From: Kriegella aquimaris | Lineage (GTDB): Bacteria > Bacteroidota > Bacteroidia > Flavobacteriales > Flavobacteriaceae | DNA length: 64,000 nt | Direction: 5' to 3' | Assembly: GCF_900103215.1 (NCBI RefSeq) | Contig: NZ_FNGV01000011.1 | Span: forward strand, 1 to 64,000 | Part shown: piece after piece, positions 46,212 through 55,375 of the stretch | Position numbering within the stretch: the first letter of the stretch is position 1 | Layout of the letters: every line of letters begins with the position of its first letter | Notes under the pieces: model-generated | The model's input: the letters and a program-made list of their open reading frames with translations, nothing else | Database searches by the model: none | What the model was told of the DNA's origin: nothing | Position numbers and translations under genes: made by a program

Positions 46212-47696
46212 ATGTTAGTATTAAAAAAGTATATGCGTATTCCGCAGATAGCCATTACTGTGTTTTCGGTATTGTCGATTTTTAGTTGTGTAGATAAAAA
46301 CGAAGAAAAAGCACCGGAGGGCCAGGCTGCCAAACCAAATATTATTCTTTTTGTTTCAGATGACCACGGTACAGATGCACTGGGGTCTTACGGAAATAAG
46401 GTTATCAAAACACCCAATTTAGACAAGCTGGCGGAAGAAGGTGTGCGCTTCACCAATGCCTATTGTACGAGCGCCAGTTGCGCGGCAAGTAGGTCGGTAA
46501 TATTAACTGGAATGTACGGTCATGCAACAGGTTCGTACGGACATGTGCACGACTATCATCATTTTAGTACATATGACAATGTGCGTTCGTTGCCGGTATT
46601 GCTCGAAAAAGAGGGGTATGAAACTGCCCGTATCGGTAAATACCATGTAGCACCGGAAAAGGTCTACCATTTTCAGAAAGTTTTGGAGGCTGACCCTAGA
46701 AATACTGTGGAAATGGCAGAAAAGTGTAAAGACGTTTTGTCATCGGACAACCCCTTTTTTCTATATTTCTGTACTGATGATCCGCATCGTGGAGCACCCT
46801 TTCAGTCAGAACCATGGAACGAACCCAATAGTTTTGGAAATAAGGCTGAAGGGTATGCCGGTGTGGAGACAGTGACTTATGACCCGAAAGATGTGGTAGT
46901 ACCTTCCTTTTTGCCCGATACCCAAGAAACGCGTGAAGAAATAGCCCAATACTATCAGAGTATTTCGAGAATTGACCACGGTTTCGGCAAATTAATGGGA
47001 ATGTTAAAAGCAGCCGGGAAAGCCGATAACACCATTGTTATTTATATTTCCGATAATGGAATGGCCTTTCCGGGAGCAAAAACCACCGTTTATGAACCGG
47101 GTATAAAACTTCCTTGTATTATCAAAGATCCTTCTGCAAAGACGAAAGGAACGGTTAACGAGGCCATGATTTCATGGGCTGACCTTACGCCGACAATTTT
47201 GGATATGGCCGATATCGAAACTACCGATGTTGCGTTTCACGGTCGGTCGTTCAAAGAAATTGTGGGTGAACGATCTCCTCTGGGATGGGATGAAGTAAAA
47301 GCCTCCCATACCTTTCACGAAATTACCATGTACTACCCTATGCGGGTAATTCGCAATAAGAATTACAAACTCATTTGGAATATTGCCTGGCGTTTAGAGT
47401 ATCCTTTTGCTTCCGATTTATGGGCGTCGTCTACCTGGCAGAGTGTTTATCGCAAGCATGGGGAATATTTCGGTGAACGGAAGTTACAAGATTATCTTTT
47501 CCGGCCTGAATACGAATTATATAACCTTGATACCGATCCTGGTGAAATTGTGAACTTGGCCTATGATGAAGATTATGGGGAGGTACTGGAATCGATGAAG
47601 CAAAAAATGAAAACATTTCAAAAAGATACTTCTGATCCTTGGCTTATCATGTGGGATCATGATTCTTCCCTACAAGGCACAGGTGTTGATTTATGA
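46212..47696 (+). CDS. S1-family sulfatase (N-sulfoglucosamine-sulfohydrolase-like)
   Basis: A ~494-residue exported sulfatase. The start is ambiguous: ATGs at 46176, 46212 and 46233 are all in frame, and the last gives the tidiest signal (MRIPQIAITVFSVLSIFSC). The formylglycine motif is CAASR (Cys90), with Ala in place of Pro, a variant accepted by known maturases. Metal motifs are VSDDHGTDALG and ISDNGMAF, and the Lys/His motif is GKYHVAPE with DDPHRGAPF. The style (DDHGTDALGSYGN, SWADLTPTILDMA) resembles heparan N-sulfatase-type enzymes, but in this locus the substrate is more likely a galactan. Confidence 0.9.
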   Translation: MLVLKKYMRIPQIAITVFSVLSIFSCVDKNEEKAPEGQAAKPNIILFVSDDHGTDALGSYGNKVIKTPNLDKLAEEGVRFTNAYCTSASCAASRSVILTGMYGHATGSYGHVHDYHHFSTYDNVRSLPVLLEKEGYETARIGKYHVAPEKVYHFQKVLEADPRNTVEMAEKCKDVLSSDNPFFLYFCTDDPHRGAPFQSEPWNEPNSFGNKAEGYAGVETVTYDPKDVVVPSFLPDTQETREEIAQYYQSISRIDHGFGKLMGMLKAAGKADNTIVIYISDNGMAFPGAKTTVYEPGIKLPCIIKDPSAKTKGTVNEAMISWADLTPTILDMADIETTDVAFHGRSFKEIVGERSPLGWDEVKASHTFHEITMYYPMRVIRNKNYKLIWNIAWRLEYPFASDLWASSTWQSVYRKHGEYFGERKLQDYLFRPEYELYNLDTDPGEIVNLAYDEDYGEVLESMKQKMKTFQKDTSDPWLIMWDHDSSLQGTGVDL

Positions 47697-47746
47697 TACC
47701 CTAGATTAAAGCATAGAATATACATAGAACTTAAGTGAAATAAAAA

Positions 47747-49570
47747 ATGATTCATAAACAACAAAGATACCTACTTCTATTTTTGACGATAGCTTTGAAC
47801 GCAGTAAACGGATATGCTCAAAAAACCATAGAAATCCCGTATCAGGTGGGCGATATGACACCAGTCATTCAAACGGCCTTAAAGGACATTTCAGAAAAGG
47901 AAGTAAAGCTTGTGTTTGAAAAGGCGAAATACACTTTTTTACCTGATTATGCCAGACAAAAGTATACGTATATCACCAACCATGGCAATGGTCTAAAGAA
48001 TATTGTTTTTTTATTTGAAGACTTTGATTCTGTAGAAATTGTAGGTAATGGTGCCGAGTTTATCTTTCATGGTCAGGTCGCTCCGTTTCAATTCAATAAC
48101 TGTGGGAAAGTGACCGTCAAAAATTTGACTCTGGATTGGGACATCCCCTTTAGTTTTCAGGGCGAAGTCCTGGCCGTAAACGAAGAAGAGGGTTGGCGTG
48201 ATATCAAACCTTTTACCAAAGGCTATTCTTGGGAACTGAAAAATGGTCGAGTGCAGTTCCCGAATATAGACGGATTCACATTTCCAGAATTGGGTAGTAC
48301 CCTTGCCTTTGATCCTTTGCATAAACGTGTATCGCATGGAGCGTGGGATATGACGAGTCGGCCGAGATGGGTGGAGCAACGACTGAATGGGACACTTCGT
48401 TTCCATGAAAAATTAAAGCACTATCCCCCAGTCGGTTCCGTCTTGCATTCCAAAGGTGATCACGACCATAACCGATATGCGCCAGCCTTTCATGTTAAAT
48501 CGTCGAAGAATATTCATTTTGAGGGAATCACGATCCACCATGCCCTGGGCATGGGATTTTTAATGGAGCGCACTGAAAACGTCACGATATTAGATTGTGG
48601 TATCTATGTACGTGAAGGTTCTGATCGAGTAGTCTCTACCATTGCCGATGCCACCCATTTTTGCAATTGCAAAGGTGATATTTTGGTCGAGAACTGTACT
48701 TTTAAACATATGTTGGATGATGGCACCAACGTGCATGGTACCTATGTAGAAGTCGATGAAATATTAGATGACCATACGGTTCGTGTCGCTTTAAAGCACT
48801 TCGAACAAATGGGTTTTGAGTTTGCAGGTGTGGGCGATGATATATGGTTTATTCAAAATCCGAGCCCAAAAAGGGCTGCTGAAAATGTAGTGGTCGCCGT
48901 ATCTGTTCTTAATGACCGGTTTACAGAACTCCGATTCAAAAATAAACTACCCGATGGTTTGACCAGTGGTGATGTGCTTGAAAACAAAACATGGAACCCT
49001 ACCTTTACTATGCGAAACTGTACCATAAAAGACCATCGAGCCAGAAATGTAGTTTTAAAAACACCCAAGAAAACGGTAATAGAGAACAACGAATTTTCAT
49101 CGATGATGTCTTCCATCTTTTTTCGAGGCGAAACTTATTTCTGGTACGAATCAGGAGCGGTCGAAGACGTTGTCATTCGTAACAACCATTTTAAATATTG
49201 TGCTTATAGTGGTATGGAGCACGCCATTTTATATATTACGCCCCGTTTGGGAAAAACTTTTGATAAAACAGAATTGTACGACCGAAATATCCGTTTTGAG
49301 AATAATACCATTGAGACGTTTGATAATCGTATCGTTTGGGCCGATCGGGTAGACGGATTGCTTATTTCAGGTAATACGATCAAGAAAACAACTGATGCTC
49401 CCTCGCTCTACCCAAATGCGCCTATTTTCGATTTTCAAAATTGTAAGGATGTTGAGATTTTAAGAAATAGTTACAATGGGAACCATACCAATACCTTAAA
49501 TTCAGACCCTTATTCCAATAAACGTTTGAAATTAAAAGGGAACAAAGGGTTTCTTGGTATGAATCAATAG
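47747..49570 (+). CDS. GH110-like exo-alpha-galactosidase, parallel beta-helix
   Basis: A 607-residue secreted protein (signal peptide ending GYAQ). It has the repeated short strands of a right-handed beta-helix (FHVKSSKNIHFEGITIHHALGMGFLMERTENVTILDC, MRNCTIKDHRARNV, IRNNHFKYCAYSG). The order TIADATHFCNCKGDILVENCTF then LDDGTNVHGTYVE matches the active-site region of GH110 alpha-1,3-galactosidases, with paired Asp as candidate catalytic residues. Length is typical of the family. Marine GH110 enzymes act on alpha-1,3-galactosyl ends, including carrageenan-type substrates. It lies between sulfatases, 50 bases after the one at 46212. Confidence 0.82.
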   Translation: MIHKQQRYLLLFLTIALNAVNGYAQKTIEIPYQVGDMTPVIQTALKDISEKEVKLVFEKAKYTFLPDYARQKYTYITNHGNGLKNIVFLFEDFDSVEIVGNGAEFIFHGQVAPFQFNNCGKVTVKNLTLDWDIPFSFQGEVLAVNEEEGWRDIKPFTKGYSWELKNGRVQFPNIDGFTFPELGSTLAFDPLHKRVSHGAWDMTSRPRWVEQRLNGTLRFHEKLKHYPPVGSVLHSKGDHDHNRYAPAFHVKSSKNIHFEGITIHHALGMGFLMERTENVTILDCGIYVREGSDRVVSTIADATHFCNCKGDILVENCTFKHMLDDGTNVHGTYVEVDEILDDHTVRVALKHFEQMGFEFAGVGDDIWFIQNPSPKRAAENVVVAVSVLNDRFTELRFKNKLPDGLTSGDVLENKTWNPTFTMRNCTIKDHRARNVVLKTPKKTVIENNEFSSMMSSIFFRGETYFWYESGAVEDVVIRNNHFKYCAYSGMEHAILYITPRLGKTFDKTELYDRNIRFENNTIETFDNRIVWADRVDGLLISGNTIKKTTDAPSLYPNAPIFDFQNCKDVEILRNSYNGNHTNTLNSDPYSNKRLKLKGNKGFLGMNQ

Positions 49571-49590
49571 AAAAAGTTCAGTTTAAAAAC

Positions 49591-51138
49591 ATGGCACAAA
49601 TGAAACTAAAATCGATTTACTTCCGAATTTGTCTTATAGCCCTAGTCATATTACCTATATACGGTACCGCTCAGAAAAAACCGAATATTTTACTTTTTTT
49701 GGTAGATGATATGGGGCTGATGGATACTTCTGTACCTTTTTTGACCGACAAAAATGGAAATCCGCAAAAGCACCCGCTCAATGATTGGTATAGAACGCCG
49801 AATATGGAGCGGTTGGCTAAACTGGGTACGCGCTTTTCTACTTTTTATGCACAAAGTGTATGCTCTCCTTCTCGCGCTAGCCTTTTGACGGGTCAAAATG
49901 CGGCAAGGCATAGAACCACACAATGGATCAAGCCCAGCGAAAATAATCGAGGAGAGTTTGGCCCCATGGACTGGAATTGGAAAGGGTTGAAAGCTGCCGA
50001 TAACGCCACACTGCCCAAAGTTTTAAAGGCGGATGGTTATCGTACTATTTTCTTGGGTAAAGCCCATTTCGGTCCTTTGGGGTCAGAAGGGGAAAACCCA
50101 TTAAACCTTGGGTTCGATGTCAATGTAGGAGGCGGGTCTTGGGGACAACCAGGGAGCTATTTGGGTATGGACAATTACAAAAGAACGAAAATAAAACCCG
50201 GGATTTTAGATTATCAGGTTCCGAATTTGGAGAAATATCATGGCACCGAAACCTTTCTCACCGAAGCTTTAACGCTAGAGGCGAAAGAGGAGATTAAGAA
50301 GGCGATCAAAAGCAAAGAACCCTTTTTTCTAGAAATGTCCCATTATGCGCTGCACGCTCCCTTTATGACCGATTCGCGGTTCATTGAAAATTATACTTCC
50401 ATGAAATACGGTGAAACGGAACAGCGGTTCTCGGCACTCGTAGAAGGTATGGATAAATCTTTGGGAGACCTTTTAGATGTTTTGAACGAAGTGGGAATTG
50501 CAGAGAATACGCTGGTGTTATTTGTTGGTGACAACGGGTCCGATGCCCCGATTGGAAATATGTACCAAGTAGGGAGTTCGGCCCCATTACGGGGCAAAAA
50601 AGGAACACATTATGAAGGCGGCATGCGCGTACCGTTTATCGCGGCTTGGGCAAAACCGGATGTGAATAATATTTGGCAGAAAAAACTGCCCATTGTACAA
50701 AATGCCATTCAAGAACAAATGGGAACCATTATGGATATTTATCCTACCATTTTAGATTTGTTAAGCATCGAAACTCCTAAAAAATATGCCGTAGATGGTT
50801 TTTCTTTAGGTGAGAATTTAAAAGGGAATAGAAATACGAAGAAACCTGAAATGTTTCTCATGCATTTTCCGCATCAACATCGAAGCAGTTATTTTACAAG
50901 TTATCGCAATGGCGATTGGAAGTTGGTATATCATTACTACCCAGAAATGAACGTAGAAAAAGTGAAGTATGAACTTTTTAATCTTTCCAAAGACCCCTAT
51001 GAACAAAAGAATTTGGCAGCTGTTGAACCCGCCAAACTTAAAAATATGGTAAAGCAGATGAAGACTCGTTTAAAAAAGGAAGATGCACTATATCCCATTG
51101 ACAGTTCGGGTGAATCCATGATTCCTTTTTTTGAATAA
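49591..51138 (+). CDS. S1-family sulfatase
   Basis: A 515-residue secreted sulfatase (signal ending GTAQ) starting 20 bases after the GH110-like gene. The formylglycine motif is CSPSR at Cys91. Metal ligands are LVDDMGLMD and VGDNGSDAP. The Lys/His motif is GKAHFGPLG (Trp replaced by Ala), with HYALHAPF and GKKGTHYEGG completing a functional site. The insertion after the metal motif (SVPFLTDKNGNPQKHPLNDWYRTPNM) is typical of larger exo-sulfatases. Substrate position is not predictable by eye. An alternative start is ATG 49600. Confidence 0.92.
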   Translation: MAQMKLKSIYFRICLIALVILPIYGTAQKKPNILLFLVDDMGLMDTSVPFLTDKNGNPQKHPLNDWYRTPNMERLAKLGTRFSTFYAQSVCSPSRASLLTGQNAARHRTTQWIKPSENNRGEFGPMDWNWKGLKAADNATLPKVLKADGYRTIFLGKAHFGPLGSEGENPLNLGFDVNVGGGSWGQPGSYLGMDNYKRTKIKPGILDYQVPNLEKYHGTETFLTEALTLEAKEEIKKAIKSKEPFFLEMSHYALHAPFMTDSRFIENYTSMKYGETEQRFSALVEGMDKSLGDLLDVLNEVGIAENTLVLFVGDNGSDAPIGNMYQVGSSAPLRGKKGTHYEGGMRVPFIAAWAKPDVNNIWQKKLPIVQNAIQEQMGTIMDIYPTILDLLSIETPKKYAVDGFSLGENLKGNRNTKKPEMFLMHFPHQHRSSYFTSYRNGDWKLVYHYYPEMNVEKVKYELFNLSKDPYEQKNLAAVEPAKLKNMVKQMKTRLKKEDALYPIDSSGESMIPFFE

Positions 51139-51303
51139 GATTTGTGTGAACATAAAAGTCGGGCCTGAAATCATAATTATAGATTGGAAAACCTTTTTAT
51201 TTATGAATACATTTCATGTACCTATAAATACATTCCTTTTGTTTAAAATTGTTTCCTTGTCCCATCATAAAAATATTTCAATAAAATAATTACGTAAAGC
51301 AAA

Positions 51304-52857
51304 ATGAACTACTTGGGGTTTAAATTTTTTATAGCACTATTTGTCTTGTTTTTTTTCAAGAATACCAACGTTGAGGCGCAAGATAATAGACCAAATATTC
51401 TATGGATTACCATTGAAGATTGGAGTCCGGATCTTTCATGTTACGGAACCAAAGGAATTTATACGCCAAATGTTGATAAACTGGCTTCCGAAGGCATTCG
51501 CTACAATAGGGCCTTTACTACTTCCCCGGTATGCTCTACTTCGAGATCGGCTATGATGACCGGTTTTTATCAAAATTATATTGGTGCCAACCAACACAGG
51601 GAACATCATAAAAAACCATTGCCGTATGGTATCAAACCGGTTCCCAAACTGTTTGAAGAGGCTGGCTATTTTACGACTTTAATGAGTTATAAAACTGATA
51701 TGAACTTTCTTCCTGACACGAAAGAAGAGCTGTTTATGAACACCAATGACTGGTCTGACCGAAAACAGGGCCAACCCTTTTTTGCCCGTATAACGTTTGG
51801 CGGTACGCACCGGTCTTGGAATCGTGATCCGCAACGGCCCATCGATATAAAAGATGTAGCGTTGCCCCCGTATTATGCAGATACTCCTTTTATCCGTCGT
51901 GATTGGGCCAACGGTCTTGAGCAGATGCAATTGGTAGACCGAGAAGTGGGAGCGTTACTCAAACGTTTGGAGGAAGAAGGCTTGGCAGAAAATACCATCG
52001 TCTTTTTTATTGGTGATCATGGCCGTTGCCACATTCGGGGCAAGCAGTTTTTGTACGATGGTGGTACACGAATTCCGATGATTATGCGCTGGCCGGGCAA
52101 GGTTGAACCAGGGCAGGTAAATGACGATATGGTGATGTCAATTGATATAGATGCTACTATTCTTGAAGCTGCTGGGATCACTCCACCTGTTCCCTTGCAC
52201 GGTCAAGATCTTTTGGGGGAAGAAATAAAAGTTAGAAAATACACCTTTGCCGCTCGAGATAAAATGGATGAGACCCATGATGCTATGCGGTCTATCCGTT
52301 CAAAAGAATACAAACTCATTCTAAATTTAATGCCCGAGCGACCTTATCTACAATACAATGAATATAAAGAGGGTGCTTACCCGGTGTTGGCCGAAATGAA
52401 TATTATGAACCTTAAAGGAGAACTCTCTCCAGAACAAGCTTTGTTTTTCGCGCCTTCTAAACCTGAAATTGAGTTATTTGACCTACAGAATGACCCATAT
52501 GAGGTACATAACGTCGCTAATAATCCCGAATATGCAGCGGTTAAAAAAGAGCTGTTGGCCGAATTGGAAAATTGGCGCATGAATGTAATCAAGGATCAAG
52601 GGGTCTCCGAAGAATTTCGGGCAACGGGTATTTTCCCAGAAAAGAATCCGTATTCGACCGTAGATGAATGGGTAATCAAAAATCAGGAAAATTATGATTT
52701 TAATAGGGTAGGATGGCCGGCATGGTACCCGACCCGTACTTTACAAAAATGGGAGGAAGTGCGTGCCAAATGGGAACCCTATGTGATGCGCAAAGCGACA
52801 CAAAAAGTTTCTAGGCCCGATATTGGTTTAAGGGTGAAAAAGAAAAAAAAGAAATAG
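51304..52857 (+). CDS. S1-family sulfatase with non-canonical formylglycine motif
   Basis: A 517-residue secreted protein of the sulfatase fold (signal ending VEAQ). Several active-site positions deviate: the maturation motif is Cys77-S-T-S-R instead of C-x-P/A-x-R, the first metal pair is Glu-Asp (TIEDWSPD), and the GKWH-type segment reads SYKTDMNF, with Asp where His is usual. IGDHGRCH, FGGTHRSW and RGKQFLYDGG keep the other elements. The C-terminus is long and ends in an unusual poly-Lys tail (VKKKKKK). It could be active with altered specificity, weakly matured, or a binding protein. Confidence 0.85.
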   Translation: MNYLGFKFFIALFVLFFFKNTNVEAQDNRPNILWITIEDWSPDLSCYGTKGIYTPNVDKLASEGIRYNRAFTTSPVCSTSRSAMMTGFYQNYIGANQHREHHKKPLPYGIKPVPKLFEEAGYFTTLMSYKTDMNFLPDTKEELFMNTNDWSDRKQGQPFFARITFGGTHRSWNRDPQRPIDIKDVALPPYYADTPFIRRDWANGLEQMQLVDREVGALLKRLEEEGLAENTIVFFIGDHGRCHIRGKQFLYDGGTRIPMIMRWPGKVEPGQVNDDMVMSIDIDATILEAAGITPPVPLHGQDLLGEEIKVRKYTFAARDKMDETHDAMRSIRSKEYKLILNLMPERPYLQYNEYKEGAYPVLAEMNIMNLKGELSPEQALFFAPSKPEIELFDLQNDPYEVHNVANNPEYAAVKKELLAELENWRMNVIKDQGVSEEFRATGIFPEKNPYSTVDEWVIKNQENYDFNRVGWPAWYPTRTLQKWEEVRAKWEPYVMRKATQKVSRPDIGLRVKKKKKK

Positions 52858-52907
52858 GATCGCACATATATTTCAAATCTCTAACGCATAAAAATAGTAA
52901 ACAAAAA

Positions 52908-54620
52908 ATGGGGAAGTTTTATTTCAACGAGGAACAAAGTTCCTATGATGCCATTGTGGTAGGTACCGGTGTCAGCGGAGGCTGGGCAGCCAAAGAATTG
53001 TGTGAGAACGGACTAAAAACTTTGATGCTCGAGCGGGGCAGAATGGTCGAGCACATTAAAGATTACACTACGGCCCACATGGATGATTGGGACTTTCCCC
53101 ATGGCAACGAAATTTCTATTGCGGAAAAAGCGAAACGACCCAAGCAAAGTAGAACAAACAAAGGAAGGAGTGCCGATTCTTATAAGTGGTTTGTGAATGA
53201 CCTTGAGCACCCTTATAATGAAACCAAACCTTTTAATTGGATGCGCGGCTACCATGTTGGAGGACGTTCTATAACTTGGGGGCGTCACAGCTACCGTTGG
53301 AGCGATATTGATTTTGAGGCCAACAAAAATGATGGCCATGGTGTTGATTGGCCTGTACGATATAAAGATATCGCCCCATGGTATGATAAAGTAGAAAGTT
53401 ATATTGGGGTTTCGGGAGAGAAAATGGGACTAAGGCAACTGCCTGACGGGCAGTTTCTTCCAATGATGGAGTTGAACTGTGTAGAACAACACTTTAGGGA
53501 TAAGGTTTATGAAAACTTGGACGGGAGAATCGTTACATCGGGCCGAATAGCCCATATCACGGGAGATAAGGAGTTTGAAGGGCGTACAAAATGCCAGTTC
53601 AGAAATCGCTGCTCCAGGGGGTGTCCCTTTGGTGGTTATTTTAGCAGCAACTCTTCTACATTACCAGCGGCCGAACGTACCGGTAACCTTACCCTAAGAC
53701 CTGATTCCATTGTAACTGAGGTCATTTATGACCCCGATACTAAAAAAGCTACGGGCGTTAAAGTAATTGACCAATTGACCAAAGAAGAGCTGGTGTTCAA
53801 CGCCAAAGTTATCTTCTTGTGTGCCTCTGCAATTGCATCAGCCTCTATCCTATTGCAATCGAAATCAGACCGTTTCTCCAATGGAATGGGGAACGATTCC
53901 GACCAAATAGGTAGAAACATTATGGATCACCATTTGGGTGCGGGTGCAAATGGGAAAATCGAAGATTTTGATGACAAATATTATAAAGGCCGTAGGCCGG
54001 GCGGAATATATATTCCCCGTTTTAAGAATATAGATGCCAATTCAAAAAGCAAAGATTACATTCGAGGCTTCGGGTATCAAGGAGGGGCAAGCCGTAAAAA
54101 TTGGAAAGATGCCGTAGCCGAACTGTCCATGGGGGCAGAGCTTAAAGATGCGATTCTCAAACCTGGCGGTTGGACGATGGGTGTGGGTGGTTTTGGAGAA
54201 ATTTTACCCTACCAAGACAATCGTATGATTTTGGACTATGACAATTTAGATGGCTGGGGATTGCCGACGGTTACCTTTGATGCCGAAATCAGGGACAATG
54301 AATTCAAAATGCGTGAAGATATTGTGGTTCAGGCAGCGGAAATGTTGAAAAATGCTGGATTTAAGGATATCAAAACGAACAACAGCAAATACAATATAGG
54401 ACATGGTATTCACGAAATGGGTACCGCCCGTATGGGTAGAGATCGCAAAACCTCGGTACTGAACGGTCATAATCAAGTGCATGAAGTACCCAATGTATAC
54501 GTTACCGATGGTGCTTTTATGGCCTCTTCAAGCTGTGTCAACCCTTCTTTGACCTATATGGCCTTCTCTGCAAGGGCGGCCAATCATGCGGCGCAAGAAC
54601 TTAAAAAAGGAAACATATAA
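52908..54620 (+). CDS. GMC-family FAD oxidoreductase (sugar dehydrogenase subunit)
   Basis: A 570-residue glucose-methanol-choline family protein. The N-terminal FAD motif is DAIVVGTGVSGGWAAKELCENGLKTLMLERG. HVGGRSITWGRHSYRW binds the flavin region, a Cys-rich stretch CQFRNRCSRGCPFGG follows, and the C-terminal active site is HEMGTARMG ... SSSCVNPSLTYMA with the catalytic His/Asn. It has no signal peptide. It overlaps by one base (TAATG) the gene for a gluconate-dehydrogenase-subunit-3 protein, its usual small partner carrying the export signal. The substrate is probably a sugar or alditol released by the sulfatases. No cytochrome subunit is adjacent. Confidence 0.92.
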   Translation: MGKFYFNEEQSSYDAIVVGTGVSGGWAAKELCENGLKTLMLERGRMVEHIKDYTTAHMDDWDFPHGNEISIAEKAKRPKQSRTNKGRSADSYKWFVNDLEHPYNETKPFNWMRGYHVGGRSITWGRHSYRWSDIDFEANKNDGHGVDWPVRYKDIAPWYDKVESYIGVSGEKMGLRQLPDGQFLPMMELNCVEQHFRDKVYENLDGRIVTSGRIAHITGDKEFEGRTKCQFRNRCSRGCPFGGYFSSNSSTLPAAERTGNLTLRPDSIVTEVIYDPDTKKATGVKVIDQLTKEELVFNAKVIFLCASAIASASILLQSKSDRFSNGMGNDSDQIGRNIMDHHLGAGANGKIEDFDDKYYKGRRPGGIYIPRFKNIDANSKSKDYIRGFGYQGGASRKNWKDAVAELSMGAELKDAILKPGGWTMGVGGFGEILPYQDNRMILDYDNLDGWGLPTVTFDAEIRDNEFKMREDIVVQAAEMLKNAGFKDIKTNNSKYNIGHGIHEMGTARMGRDRKTSVLNGHNQVHEVPNVYVTDGAFMASSSCVNPSLTYMAFSARAANHAAQELKKGNI

Positions 54621-55183
54621 TGGATAGAAGAAAAGCATTGATGCAAATAGGAATGTCTATGGGCTATGTAGTAGCTGCACCGACATTTATGAGCGTTTTA
54701 CAAAGTTGTAATGACCCCAAAGCTAATGTCTGGGTGCCACAATTTCTTAGCCTAGACCAGGGCACGGTACTTAGGGGGTTGGTAGACGCAATACTTCCGA
54801 AAACCAATACTTTATCGGCGTCGGAAGTAAACGTGCATATTTTTTTAGACAGTTTTGCGAAGGAGGTGATGCCTCCGAAGCAAAAGGATCAATTCAAAGC
54901 AACTTTGAACCAGTTGGCGGCCAATGCGCTAAAAGGTTCCAATAAGGAGGTAATAAGCGAATTGACCGCAGATGACTTAGCTCCTGAAATGAGAAAGGCA
55001 TTAACTGGCAATACTGCAGAAGGTGTGCCATTTGCCAAAAATATTAGGGACTTGACCATTTGGGGCTACAAATGCACGGAATATGTAGGGGAAGAGGTTT
55101 TGGCATATGATCCAATCCCAGGACAATATATAGCCTGTGGAGACCTGAATGAAATGTCTGGCGGCAAAGCTTGGTCTATTTAA
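54620..55183 (+). CDS. Gluconate 2-dehydrogenase subunit 3 family protein
   Basis: A 187-residue exported small subunit. The N-terminus (MDRRKALMQIGMSMGYVVAAPTFMSVLQSC) has a twin-Arg motif, a hydrophobic core and a possible lipobox Cys. The domain LRGLVDAILPKTNTLSASEVNVHIFLDSFAKEVM is typical of the family. In known gluconate and sorbitol dehydrogenases this subunit carries the GMC flavoprotein through the Tat pathway as a hitchhiker and stabilises it in the periplasm. It is translationally coupled to the GMC gene by one base. Confidence 0.9.
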   Translation: MDRRKALMQIGMSMGYVVAAPTFMSVLQSCNDPKANVWVPQFLSLDQGTVLRGLVDAILPKTNTLSASEVNVHIFLDSFAKEVMPPKQKDQFKATLNQLAANALKGSNKEVISELTADDLAPEMRKALTGNTAEGVPFAKNIRDLTIWGYKCTEYVGEEVLAYDPIPGQYIACGDLNEMSGGKAWSI

Positions 55184-55375
55184 CTGAAAGTTTGAGGCCA
55201 GTATAGGAGCCAGATTATAGTCTTAGCGGCGCTTTAAACTGTTCGTGCAACGCTTTCTATATTTCTACATATCATGGTGGTTTTTCAGATTGTAGCGAGA
55301 CCTAGGTCTTCTAGTTTTTTATAGGGTATTGCTATAAATTTATAGTATTTTCAACACCCATTTTAGAATAATAAT

